DNA of 64,000 nucleotides from Mytilus galloprovincialis. Lineage: Eukaryota; Mollusca; Bivalvia; Mytilida; Mytilidae. The position numbers were made by a program, and so were the translations under genes. The DNA is taken from NCBI RefSeq assembly GCF_965363235.1, contig NC_134839.1, positions 99,963,743-100,027,742 of the forward strand, read 5' to 3'. How positions within the stretch are numbered: position 1 is the first letter of the stretch; each line of letters begins with the position of its first letter. Below the pieces are notes generated by a model. The model did not search any database. It was not told where the DNA came from and saw only the letters and a program-made list of their open reading frames with translations. Positions 34,801 to 47,171 of this stretch are shown here, piece by piece.

Positions 34801-37800
34801 ATTTTAGATAGTTGATAAACACCTATTGTGGAATTGAGTGTTGAATTTATCAGTGCTTAAAAACAAGTATTACCTGACAGCAGATATTGCTATTGACGGA
34901 AACTTAAATAATATATACATTGCAAATTTTAAGCTTTGTGTAAAATTTTGTATTGAAGGGCATACAGAGACAAAACAATGAATTATTTTTATAAATTTTC
35001 AAAAACTGGAGGAATAAATACAAGCACAATTCAAACCATAAGTTGAGAAGGAAATCGTTGAAATAATGGACACGGAAAGGACAACCGACGAAAATACAAA
35101 CAACAATTAACTGGAATAGTGTTTTAGATATATATAATAAATCCTTATCCTTCAAAGTTTTAGACAATCGTACACCACACCTATCTCAGTAAACTTTTTA
35201 TAGAACACTAAATTATAAATAGGAGTACTCACTAGTCGTTTAGCAACTATGGCTTTCATTTCCTCAGCAGAGCTGCAGGATTGTGAAAATAAACACAGAT
35301 TGGATGGTCATTATAGTTTACAATGGACATTCATAGATATTGATTTAGCTTTTAGACGAAATTTTCAATAACAATTTCATTAGTGTTTGTATTACGCTGT
35401 GTTTAGAGGCATTGCTGGTCATTTTTATTTATTTTCTAGTTGTTTGAAATGAAACAGTATCAAAGCATGCTTTTTTCGAAAATAAGAACTGCACTAGCCA
35501 GAGGTCTCAGCCTGGTCGTACTCGGTAAAACTGACACAGTCAAACTCCATTCTACCTACTCAATTGAAGGAATTGTCTATTCAGCGTCGGGTTTTTAGTA
35601 AGTGTATGAAAATAGTGTATCGATGCAGTCCAAAATCGCTGCTGACCGTGCAAGAGCTGTACATGTATAACCAGTCAAGGTCGTTAAAAACTTCCATTTG
35701 TTGTCCAAAATCGTCTGTATTTATTTTAAAAACGTATGACAGAATGGACGCTGTACTTTGATACATCATAATGATCTTCCAAAATACCTATCCAAACAAA
35801 AAGGTAACTCTAAATCAGTAATGATACGTTGCAACCCTAAAGGCTTCATTACAAAGAGGTACTGCTAGAAGTATTCTACCTTCATATATTCATAGCATAA
35901 TAATAAGATCAATAGATAATTAATGAATTGCTTAATTGCTTAAATTAAAAAGTAAATAGAATGACATAACCTGTTAAAAGGATAGATATGAATATACCTA
36001 ATCAATAATTATATCTGGGTTTAAAGGGAACATGTTTATGTGTTATTTAAAAGCCGATAATTGTTGGATAAATTTAAATCGTTCATTCAATTCATTTGTA
36101 CAGTTTCAATTGAAATAATTTAAACTGAAAAACGTTACGGAGGATTAACTCTATGGACTGCGCATGGTTTTTAGTTACATTAAAGGCGTCCTTTCCTTAG
36201 CAACATGTCCGATTTCCGGTAGTTCTTTGAAATGTGAAAATGTGAAATTAGCAGTATAAACATATAATGTTTACAAATTTACTTAATATATAAAGGATAT
36301 AGTAATAGTGATTTAATTAACCGGTAAGACATTTGTTTACTTTATACTTTCCACCTTGAGGAAAGGTGATCTCTCTTTAACATCTGACTTGCAGTCTCTT
36401 TATATACATTCCATATATGTTTAATACTATATATTTTTTTCTTCAATATGTTTTAGAATAAGTTATTTCGATGGTATTTGTGGTCTTCTACTGTTACTGT
36501 TTTGGTATCTCCTGTATTAATTTTATATGTTACTAGTTTTAATTCTTCTGGCAAGTTAACATACAAGTACTAGTAATTTAATGTAAACAAAATATTTACA
36601 ATACACGTTTTATATACATTTTAATTGACACTTGTCGTTTAAATACCTTCTTTGGAAATTAGAAATATAAATATCTCTCTGATACAATCTGTTTAACACC
36701 TCCTCTTCAATGCGAACAGTTATTTACAGTGTGATTTACGCGAATAATATCAAACTTATATATAAAGTCAGAATTTAAAAATCGAAAAACTTTTTCACAA
36801 AAGTCCAATAAGAAATTTACAAAAATACAATTCTTCATAACTCCTTCAATGTAATGAATTTAACCAATGGAAATATATTTTATGAGTAGCAAGACACTGA
36901 CGATACAGATATAGACAAAATTAATATGAATTTTTATAGGGTGTAAATGATAGCAACAAGATATTACTCTGCAGTGTAAATTTGGTTCAGATTGACATTT
37001 TATGCTCTAGCATTCGATTTTCTACGTTCCACATATCAATTGGATATTCAAGTGAGATATTTTATATAAGCCTTAACAAATAGAGATATTTCTATTTGCG
37101 GCAGGTTGGAGACGATGTTTGGTGATTACGAAAAAAAGTAACCACATAGTTTGAGCTCCAAAAGGCCCTATTAAAGATACTTTACCTGAAACCCCGAGCT
37201 AAACTGCTGCCTATATTTGATATACAAGTTTGTAAACACCTTAGACCGAATTTTTGTATCCCTATATTCGGAAGAAATTTCCTAATCTTCATTTTTATTT
37301 TTATTCTTTAAAAATATTACACACATAAATATGAGAAACAGGTAAATAAAAAAAGGTAGATGAATAAAAGCCGTTCCATTTTTGTCTACCCTTTCACTAT
37401 GTCTTTTTCAGAAACATTTTTATATGTCGTTGAACATAATCACTTTTATGCAATGTTTGTATGAAATAAATGCCATATATGTATACGTCATTTGCATTAA
37501 AAAGTCGGGAGGTATGGCAGTATTGAGAAATGACATTATCTACTAAAATTTAACAGCTAAATCTTATTAAAACATTTATGCATTAGGTAAATACTTAAGA
37601 ATACCATAAAAGTCAAGGTATTTAAAATCAAACAAAAACTTAGGTATATAAACCTCTATCTTGATACCAATTACTGTATATGGTTACTTAGTACGCTATG
37701 AACGTGACCGATCTTATATCAATAACACATTGATTTTTGTCTAAGGGAGGCTTTAAAAGCTAAAACCATTTTAAAACATAAATTTGTCGCCAAGTTTATG

Positions 37801-38270
37801 GACAATATTTCATTAAGCTTTTTTATACCTAAAAATCGAAAATGCATTTATCATTTATCAATTTAAACCAACCACTCTAAAGAAATGAAAAGCTTCGTGA
37901 TAATTAATTGAATTTAAAAACCATACATAAATATCACTATTACTTAAAGGTTGAAATGATTAATCATTTATAGTTTTAATTACCAACCAAATGTATATGA
38001 AAATACCAAACAATCCAATAATTACCAATGGGGTTGCAGTTTATTTTAAGCACAAGGGTGGCTGTCGTTGTTATGTAATAATTTCTTGTCAACTATGCCC
38101 TATCTTGAATATGGTCCATCCATACTACGTTTAGAATAAACTGTTACACTAGTACTTCTCTTTCAGTGCAGTGTTAATAATTTTAGTATTTGGTCATGCA
38201 CACAAGATCATATCTGTTTTTGAGCTTAAATCATATATTAAATTATTGAATTATGTGTTTTCATTTTCAG
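31849..38270. other. 6.4-kb stretch without a recognisable gene
   Basis: Both strands were read. The sequence is AT-rich, with poly-A and poly-T runs and scattered TA repeats. No exon with plausible splice sites and family resemblance was found, and open frames here are below 90 codons with composition unlike protein. An acceptor-like TTCATTTTCAG ends at 38270, so a 5' UTR exon of the next gene probably lies somewhere in this stretch. Confidence 0.5.
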
Positions 38271-38289
38271 AATATTATAAGGGTTCACT

Positions 38290-41200
38290 ATGAGTCAGTC
38301 AGATTGCCAGTCTAGAACTAGTCCAGAGAGACTCGGAAGTGCAGCGAGTTCGCTTGGAATTGTTCCATTTGGATTCCATTCTAAAACGCAATATGACGCA
38401 AACGAAACACTAATTCAAATACGAAGTGAAAACTATGAACCAAAAGAACCTATTAAAGACAATAATATATGGAAACGGCCACCCCCGGATTTTAGACCCC
38501 AAATATTTGCCCCTAAACCCCCAAAACGTAATTCTCGTGAATCTATGCAACCTTGGAACTATGGAACAATACCAGGACAAAGAGAGATTATAAAACGTGA
38601 ACGACAAAAAGTAATCCCCCACATTCTACTTCCAATAAAGGATGACATAACACGATTTGTGACAACGGGGAGGATAATGAGACCATTTACAGCAAAGAAA
38701 AAGTTTGTGACAGAGGGAATGTACAACCCGGGACCGTTTGCAGATATAAGAGAACACGACTTCAGAGGGGTAGGTTTGATCAAATTCAGTATTTTTTGGC
38801 AATATATTTTGCCATTTTCTCACAAACTTTCTCAATGTGTTAATGTATATGCCTAGAATAGGGATTTTTTTGTTTCTTAGTGGTCTGGAAAACCATTTTT
38901 AACACCTGACGGGAGCATATTTTGGCAGCTTTATTTTAACCATTTAAACTATTTTGCAAAGTTTGTTTAGACTGGTTTTATATTTTGACTTGTTTTTGTG
39001 TGAATTGCAACATCTATAATCGTATGTATATTAGTCTTAGTAGAACAGTTTTCTTTGTTTCCTCACAATCTTATAATTGTGAGTTTTATCCTTGCTTTTG
39101 CGGAGGTGTAAGTATTTTCACTGAACTAGTACACATGTTTATTTAGGAGCCAGTTGTGGTCCACCTCTGGGTGCGGAATTTCTCGCTACGTTGAAGACTT
39201 TCGGCTATTTTCTGCTCTTTGGTTAGGTTGTTGTCTCTTTGACATATTCCCCATTGTCATTCCCAAATTTTGTTACCAATGAGACGAAAACAAAACGACA
39301 CAAACTAAACCAACCAAAGACATTCATAATCTGGAAAAGTAAGTATGCTTTCACTTTCACATCCACTAATGACAGAAACATTAACATACAAGTACTGAGA
39401 ATGCTATATATAGTAGTATTATAACAAAACAATGTTGGTTCGATACATTTCTAATTTCAGCATCATGTTTTATTTCTTAAATTTTAACGATATAACATTT
39501 CTTTTTTTTTTACTTCATCAATAATTTATGTATTATTTCATTTTTTGCAGTATCCACCTCTGAAGAAACTTGGCCTGTCAGAATTTTTATCGAAATATGA
39601 CAGAGATCCATACAACTTGAAATTCCATTCAGAAAGACTGGATATAAGTAAGCACTCGAGTTTCTCTATGTAATGTACCGATCAAACGCAGTTTACTATA
39701 ACTGTTTCTGTCTAAACACACAAACGAACATATAAATCTGAAACATGACAATTTTGACTTAGTTTAGACTACTTTTATTTTGAAGCATTTTCTTGTCTTT
39801 TATATATAGATTTTAAATATCATATTTCAATTTATAAAAAAAATATGATTCAAAGAGAAAATTAAAGTTGATAAAGAAAACATGCTTTTTATTCCGTCTG
39901 AGTTGTGAATATGATTGCTAAGTAAATTTCATTGTACCCCCCCCCCCTTTTTTATATATCGTATCTAATATTGTTATCTTAATACAAGTATGTAATACAA
40001 TGTACATGTTTTATGAAAATCTATATTTCAAATTATAAAAAAAAAATAATTCTCGTAGTCTCCATGCGATTTTTCCATTTTTCTGTTTTGCACTTTACTG
40101 AGATGACTTTATTTTACAGTTCACGGGGCACGCTTTGACAAAGCAACGGACAGAAATATTAAAGGTCAACAGATGGCACCGCCTAAAACACCACAGCCTC
40201 CATTTGATTCTCAACTTATCCTGGATAGAGAAAAGTGGCCAATGAAACCTGGTGAATTTACAGTAAGTATTTGCAAAATGTGTTGTATTTATATGTATTT
40301 GCGTACGCGTCGAAAAATATTGGAACAAGAAAGTGTTTCACTTTTTTCACGTTTATATACCAAAGATAGTATCTGTCACGTTATTGGTTATATATGAACC
40401 GCCTAAATCAAATATAACATGAAAACACTGAAATACCGTGATTTAAAAGAAAAGTGCATTTAACATTTAAAATAAAACATTAAACAGGTTGATATACTTT
40501 AGCAATAGAAATCAAGAAGTTTTATGTCAAACGGGACCTTCGGACATTGTTCGTACGTTATACTGCTTATATATTTACTGTAAATTTACTGAGGTAATTT
40601 TAAAACGACAATGACTCGTATCACACATTTCAAATTGTATGGAATAAAAACTGAAATACCACGAACTTGTTTATAGCAATACAGCTCTGAAAAGTTTTTA
40701 GTATGTGTTTTGAGGTGAGTTAAATAGTTAATTTGATATGGTGTATAGTTGGCTTATTGTTTTTATTCATTTTGTTAAATAATTTTATGATATTCATCAA
40801 TTTCAACATAGCTCTGCATAATTTGTCCTTATTGACCATTATATATAGATCCAGTCCTGGTTTAATATCAAAATTTGAAATATATTTGTTTTCATATTCA
40901 TTAATTCCTGCGATGAATTCAACTGAGAAATGATATATAAATGTTAATGTGCGGACAATAAAACAATAAGATAAGTGTACTGCTTGAACTTATAATACTT
41001 TGGACACCAGTTTAATAAGTGGAAGAAATCCTACTGCACCACAACACAGTACGCCAATGCTTCTTTCTGACCATTAGTTTTCAAAATGCCTACTGTCTTT
41101 TGAAACTTAAAAAAACTCCCGACAATAGCATTAACAAATGTTGTAAATATGGCTATTCAACTTTATTTTTTCAAGTTCTAGTGGTCAACGGGTAAAAGTA

Positions 41201-42293
41201 TAAAGATTGATGGTAGTTAAATTTGATTAACATATTTATTTACATTCAATGGGTATTATACAATCTATAGATTTTTATTTAATACTTGGATAAAAGGTAC
41301 ATTAATAAAATATACTCGTTAATATATATTCTGAATAACTTATGCTTTGATCAGTTGGTATTGGTTTATTTTTATTTTTTATTTCTACATGTCATTTGGT
41401 TAGTTATAAGTATATGAAAGAAAGTCAGTATTTCTTGCCAATGTTATTTAAGGAATGACTGTAATATTTTTTCTGTCTATGAAGAAATAAAATAACACAA
41501 TTTGGTGCACACTGGATAACGCGCGTAGCGGGTTATTTAACAGTGTCCACCATTTTTTTTAATGTTATTTCGAATAGACAGAAAAAATATTACAGTCATT
41601 TCTTATAATTTAATTCTAAATTCCATTTTAAACCGTAGAAAACCATAAAAAAAACGTTGATGACGTCACGGTCACATGACTAAATTATGTCTATGGGCTG
41701 ATAACAAAATAACGTCAGCCAATCAGAAGACATGTAACATCCAAAATTAAATTATTTTAATGTAAATCTAAGCAATCATTTGTGCATTTAAAAATAAGAT
41801 GTGGTAGCCTTTTGATTGCCAATGAGACAACTTTCCACCAGTGACCAAAGAACATAATTTTTTTCAACTACTATAGGTCAACGTACGGCCTTCAGAAATG
41901 AGAAAAACCATGCCGCATAGTCAGCTATAAAAGGACCGATATAACATATTTTGTGTGCATGTTATATGGCATAAATTACAATTTATTAAATTTCAATCTG
42001 TTAACAACTGTTTTCAAGATCTGAAACGGTACGGTGCTCCACAAAACTGCTGTTGTATGGACTAATATCCTGAACCAAATTTTACTTGCCATGTTACATA
42101 TAATGATTAATTGAATACTCTGTTTGACAATAGCAGTTTCGATATCATGATGAATGTCTATTCAATTTTCCAGCGTTTTCGATTACGTCATAGACCCGCC
42201 AAAAGTGCTTTCATGGAAAGAGTATCTAACACACTTGAATCAAGATGGGCTAAAGAGAAAATGGAAGAAACTCTGGCTACTGTATCAAGCTGA
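38290..42293 (+). CDS. Four-exon gene for a basic 279-residue protein of unknown function
   Basis: Exons are 38290-38769, 39551-39647, 40120-40262 and 42174-42293. All junctions have GT/AG sites (GGG|GTAGGT, TTTTTTGCAG, TAA|GTAAGC, ATTTTACAG, ACA|GTAAGT, TTTTCCAG) and matching phases (0, 1, 0). The protein starts 'MSQSDCQSRTSPERLGSA', is rich in Pro, Lys and Arg, and has no signal peptide or membrane segment. The central part is the most protein-like: 'MYNPGPFADIREHDFRG' joined to 'YPPLKKLGLSEFLSKYD', then 'RDPYNLKFHSERLDIIHG', and a Pro-rich 'MAPPKTPQPPFDSQ'. The end contains a charged, probably helical 'SRWAKEKMEETLATVSS'. Short Pro-Gly-Tyr motifs of this kind recall small proteins of cilia and sperm flagella, but that is only a guess. 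The first in-frame ATG after the upstream acceptor was used. Confidence 0.8.
39100..39275 (+). repeat. Detached 3' tail of the reverse-transcriptase element at 50.2-52.1 kb
   Basis: The sequence parallels 51950-52135: 'TTTATTTAGGAGCCAG', 'CTCTGGGTGCGGAATTTCTC' and 'GGTTGTTGTCTCTTTGACA' correspond in order with moderate divergence. It lies in intron 1 of the 38290-42293 gene. Confidence 0.6.
41450..41604. mobile_element. 155-bp palindromic element with a CGCGTAGCGG centre
   Basis: The left arm AAGGAATGACTGTAATATTT and on to CTGTCTAT is mirrored by ATAGACAG and on to AAATATTACAGTCATTTCTT. The centre GGATAACGCGCGTAGCGGGT joins two shorter inverted blocks. A similar architecture with centre CCGCGAAGCGG is at 45449-45602. 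It is in intron 3 of the 38290-42293 gene. Confidence 0.65.
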
Positions 42294-42870
42294 TGAAGGA
42301 TATTCCTAGTGGCCATTGATTTGTATGGTTGGGAATCATGATGCATCGAAAGACATTTCTCCCATATATTGTACCCTGCAAACAACGCATACAATATTTC
42401 GATCAATTTCGGGGTTAGCTTTTTTATTACTGAATCTCACTCGGCTTTGTTCCCACAACTCGAAGTTGTTCGCCATAATTAGCCTCTTGCAAAAGCATGA
42501 CATGGTATATGATTTTTGAAATATCAATACCATATGAAAATTGAGACTACCATTGTGTCCTTTTATCTAGTTTACTGTGCACTTGCCTTTTTTTTATTCC
42601 TTTCATGCATTTTTAAGATTTAATGTAACATTTGCACGTAGTTTATCTCCGTACATCTGCTACTTCCATTTTTTATACTTTTGTTTAAATACATAGATCC
42701 AAAATGTTAAATACATAATTTTTGTGAATGGTTAAATAACGAGTAAAGTCAAGTAACATTATGTTAAACTTTTTTATGAAATTTCTTTTATAATTAGCAC
42801 TTTGTTGAGTTATATTTCGACGTTTTTGTTTATTTTTATAGTATCAAATGAAACGCTTGCTCATAAATAT

Positions 42871-42876
42871 AATAAA
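42871..42876 (+). promoter_or_regulatory. Candidate polyadenylation signal of the 38290-42293 gene
   Basis: This is the first AATAAA after the stop codon, 578 bp downstream. The downstream sequence is T- and GT-rich. Confidence 0.4.
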
Positions 42877-43435
42877 TATACTCAGTGCCAATATTTGTAT
42901 TCCAGTAACGTTGTGATGTGGTTGTCTTTAGGGTAAACATTTTATATCATCTTTGTGATATTTTTCTTGTTTGTTTTGTATATCTATTGATTGTTTGTAT
43001 ATGTTAAATCTGTTTATTTCAATATTAAAATCTCTGTTTATGTTTTACATGTTTGTTTGGTATATGTTTAGACTCTTTCTCTAGCAGAAGAAATTTAGAA
43101 AAAGAATGCGGACGAAAATCTTACATTCTAGTTAGTTCAGAGGGTAAACAAGTGTCAAAAAATATCTTGTATTGAGACCAAATGTCCATAATAACACCAG
43201 ATCAACAGTAAAAAATATCTCTTTACGTCTATTCATACTGGAATTATACTGAACAAAAACAATGTTCAGCAGATTGTATTTACACAACTCACCTCTAATG
43301 TGCAACGGATGATATATAACAAACAACGAACGGAGGGATTAAAATTTAAATTTGACTTGGGTTTTCCCCATCTTAATACGTCTGACATTGAGTCGGATAC
43401 AGCATAAAATAAAATAAATTGAATATGTGATATTG

Positions 43436-43815
43436 ATAAAAAGTAAAATCACAAAAATACTGAACTCAGAGGAAAATCAATTCGGAAAGTCCATAATCAC
43501 ATGGCAAAATCAAATAACAAAACGCATCAAAAATGAATGGACAAGAACTGTCATATTCCTGACTTGGTACAGGCATTTTCAAATGTAGAAAATGGTGGAT
43601 TGAACCTGGTTTTATAGCTAGCTAAACCTCTCACTTGTATGACAGTCGCATCAAATTCCATTATATTGTAACCGATGCGTGAACAAAACAAACAGACACA
43701 ATAGGTAAAAATGTCAAAAATAGGGGTACAGCAGTCAACATTGTGTTATCATCTTAATCACTATAAAAACAACAAATGTAACGAAGAAGCACAAAAAGGC
43801 ATACATCAAATTAAC
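43436..43815 (+). repeat. Dispersed repeat, copy 1 (also 46303-46545, 46760-47105; shorter pieces elsewhere)
   Basis: The block starts 'AATCACAAAAATACTGAACT' and continues through 'CATATTCCTGACTTGGTACA' and 'AAACCTCTCACTTGTATGAC'. The same order is found at 46303-46545 and 46760-47105, partly at 44930-45070 and 61150-61270, and in reverse at about 49060-49150 and 55490-55560. Divergence is moderate and no protein was recognised. It is a common element of this genome. Confidence 0.7.
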
Positions 43816-43930
43816 ATCCTCATTTTGATTATATTATACGATTTTATTTGTCTATGTAAAATGCACCCATCAAGGAAGGAGGGTTTTGAGTACTGGTGAA
43901 AATTGCGCGTTTGAAATTCGCACAGGTAGA

Positions 43931-44310
43931 CATGAAATAATTTTGTCGTTCAAAGTATGACGGGATGCATAAATACAGTCACGCAAAATAGATATAACAA
44001 AAACTGGCTTAACAGTTAAAGTAATAATAATTAATAAAATAATAGTGCGGTTCAAAGTATGACGGGATACATAAGTACAGAGGCACGTCAAATGTATATC
44101 ACAAAAACAGTGGGTTAATAGTAAAAGTAATATTAATAAATAAAATAATTTTGTCATTCAAGGTATGACAAGATACATAGGTACAGAGTCACATCATGAA
44201 ATAATTTTGTCGTTCAAAGTATGATGGGATACATCAGCACAGAGTTACGTCAAAAGGATATCTAAAAAAACAGACTTAACAGTAAAAGTTATATTAATAA
44301 AGACAAATAA
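43931..44310. repeat. Degenerate minisatellite, unit about 105 bp, three and a half copies
   Basis: The word TTCAAAGTATGACGGGAT and its variants starts at about 43949, 44051, 44157 and 44212. Each is followed by 'ACATAAGTACAGAGTCACGT' variants and an A-rich 'AACAGTAAAAGTAATATTAA' part. The third unit is cut to about 55 bp. Confidence 0.7.
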
Positions 44311-44362
44311 AAGAATAATATAACACGTTATTAAGATGATAAACAACGTCAGTACGCAAAAT

Positions 44363-44711
44363 CTATACTTTAAGACCATCGTGTATTATTTGTGAAGTTG
44401 ATACGGAATATTTATCAACAAGTTCTGGGTACCTTCCGATGAACTTTTTTAGAAAAAGGACGAGACGTTCTTTGACATACCCCTGGTTCATCAACTTTCT
44501 GCTCAGACACTGGTGACGTTTTACAAAGTCTGAGTAGGAGTTGATGAGTTTCTGACACAATATTGAAAATTTTCGATTTTCGATTTTTAATATGCTTCAA
44601 CTTCGTATTCCAACTAGCGACACTGATTGGTAGACGAAACGCGTTTCTATAAGCCTTAGATCTTTGAAGAGTTTTTACAATTATAGATTTATTTATTTGT
44701 TCCTGGTTCAT
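44363..44711 (-). pseudogene. C-terminal relic of a reverse-transcriptase element
   Basis: The minus strand encodes 'SYSDFVKRHQCLSRKLMNQG' and then 'FIGRYPELVDKYSVSTSQ', which I recognise as the C-terminal end of the same type of reverse transcriptase seen at 50.2-51.5 kb. Only this end is present, and the upstream part on this strand is in a different frame. It is an old fragment between two host genes. Confidence 0.55.
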
Positions 44712-45448
44712 ATCTCGTTTAAAACATCACATTTAAAATATTTAGTCAAGAAATAAAAAGACCAATCTAGCAGCGAAAACTATATTAATCATAGGACACA
44801 AATATAATATAGGCCAGGACCATAGCGTATGTTGACCTTCTGTATTTTCATCTCGCCCTGAAAAAGGCAATAGTAGTATACCCTGTTAAATAGTCATGGA
44901 TCGACTTAATTGATACAAATAAGGGTAAAAAAACAGAGGGAAACACATTAACAACGGAACAACAGAAACACTGAACTGTTACAAAAACAAACACCAACAT
45001 AGATAGAAACGAACTATTTGATTACAACTGCCATATTCCTGACCTTGGTACAGAATATTTCAAGAACAAATAGTAATTTAAACATGGCTATCCAAACCTC
45101 CCGCTTATATGGCAATTTAAAAAATACCGCTAAAATGACAACATTACGTGACAGGAATACAGAACACATAAATGCAAGAACATTTAGGATAGAGAAATAT
45201 ACTAATACACAACATAATGATACATTTCAACATGTAAACCACAGAATAACAAACGAACACCTAAAATTAATTTACAACAGTACACAAGTACGGCACAATA
45301 GAATTATAAACTTGAGAAACACAAATGTATCAACGCCACAAAAAGTGACGTCACAAGTAAATTTTCTAAAAAGGAATACTAGTATAAAATTGGGATTACG
45401 TTTGTTATGGTGTTATTTGATTATTTTCTAACCATGCTTTATATTTAA

Positions 45449-45602
45449 TGAATGGCTGTTATTTATTTTGAATTTATTGAACCATAAAATTAATTTTTGA
45501 CTCTTCACATTGAATAATCCGCGAAGCGGATTATGTTAAATGTGAAGAGTCAAAAATTAATTTTATGGTTCAATAAATTCAAAATAAATTATTGCCATTC
45601 AT
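45449..45602. mobile_element. 154-bp palindromic element with a CCGCGAAGCGG centre
   Basis: Arms of about 70 bp, from ATGAATGGC and through TTTTGACTCTTCACATT, are nearly exact reverse complements. The centre AATCCGCGAAGCGGATT is a perfect inverted repeat with a short loop. It is a sister of the element at 41450-41604. Confidence 0.7.
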
Positions 45603-47112
45603 TATAAATAAATTTCTATCAAAAATAAGGCTCAAAGATGTATATTAATACGAATAACAACGTACACAGGTGTTTGCGTATGAATACACAATGTTAGAGT
45701 GGGCGTGTCGCCATAAAATTGATAACATTGAAAATAAAGCTAATTCTTTTAACCAATCAGAAGACAGAAAATACACCAAATTTATTTATAGAAATGTGTT
45801 ATTAATGGTGTAATTATTTGTATTTCTAACCATATCCGTTTTTCGTCTAAATCAAACTGTGTTAAAACAAACAAGTCCTGTGCATATAGATGCTACAAAC
45901 TAAAAATCCTATAAATGAATTAGCTGATTAGTTCTCTTTACTTTTACATAAATGTAGAAAATAAAAATAGAATTAAAACCACAAACGATAAAATATATCA
46001 CAATATCCAACACAATTTACGAATGAAACATCATAACTAAATCCAGCTAAATACACGAACGTTTGCATGTATAAATTCCTAGACATATCTAATAGCTATG
46101 CGATTTCACACTCGGCAATGCAAACTTCATATTTAGATCACGTTCTGTACTTCACAAAATGCATGGTTTTCATTGTATATCGTATACTGTTTTTGGTGTT
46201 CAATTGAACAGTTTTGTCAGGACTGTAACATTATAGTCTGACCCTGTCTAACTTTACCATTGTTATGGACCCTAATATACATATGGCACGTTCATATAAA
46301 AAGTAAAATCACAAAAATACTGAACTCCGAGGAAAATTCAAAACAGAAAGTCCCTAATCAAATGACAAAATCCAAAGCTCAAACACATTAAACGAATAGA
46401 TAACAACTGTCATAATCTTGACATGGTACAGGCATTTTCTTATGTAGAAAATGGGGGATTAGACCTGGTTTCAAAGCTAGCTAAACCTCTCACTTGTACG
46501 AAAGAAGCATTAAAATCCACATCGGATCAGTCAAATGTGCACGATCCAAATACCTCATCATTCTTAACATTTGTGCAATTTTACTATCATGAAAACTAAG
46601 AAAAATTAAAAAAAAAATGATCCCTTTGAGATAACAGTGTTCTTACATTTTTTTGTAAATTTAAGTTAATTTAGTTTGTAAACACTTTGTAACAAGCGTG
46701 ACAATTAAATATCGACAAAGTTTTCTGACAATTTTACAATGTAATACAATTTTATGAAAATGAAAAACCACAAATATACTGAATTTCGAGGGAAATTCAA
46801 AACGGAAAGTCCCTATTCAAATCGCAAAATCAAATGATAAAAAACATCAAACGAATGGACAACTGTCATATTCCTGACTTGGTACAGGTATTTTCAAATG
46901 TAGAAAATGGTGGATTGAACCTGGTTTTACAGCGCTAAACCTCTCACTTGTATGACAGTCGCATCAAATTCCATTATCTTTACAACGATGCGTGAAGAAA
47001 TTGTCAAAATAGAGGTACAGCAGTCATCACCATGTCACAATCTCAATAAGAACCAAAAAAAAATATTTAACAAAGAAGCATACAAAAGCATAAATCAAAT
47101 TTAACAACCACG

Positions 47113-47118
47113 TTTATT
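47113..47118 (-). promoter_or_regulatory. Candidate polyadenylation signal of the aldo-keto reductase gene
   Basis: AATAAA on the minus strand, 54 bp past the stop codon. It would give a very short 3' UTR. Confidence 0.45.
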
Positions 47119-47171
47119 GCTTACTTATTTTTGTATGTTAAAATCGAGTTGTGAATGTAATTACTTGTGAA

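Noticed and set aside
35564-35769. Facing open frames of 62 and 65 codons on both strands
   Set aside because: Both strands are open over the same bases, neither has splice sites or a recognisable family, and the segment may be part of a dispersed repeat.
45018-45431. 137-codon open frame rich in Asn, Thr and Arg
   Set aside because: It lies in a dispersed repeat, has the composition of translated AT-rich DNA and matches no family I know.
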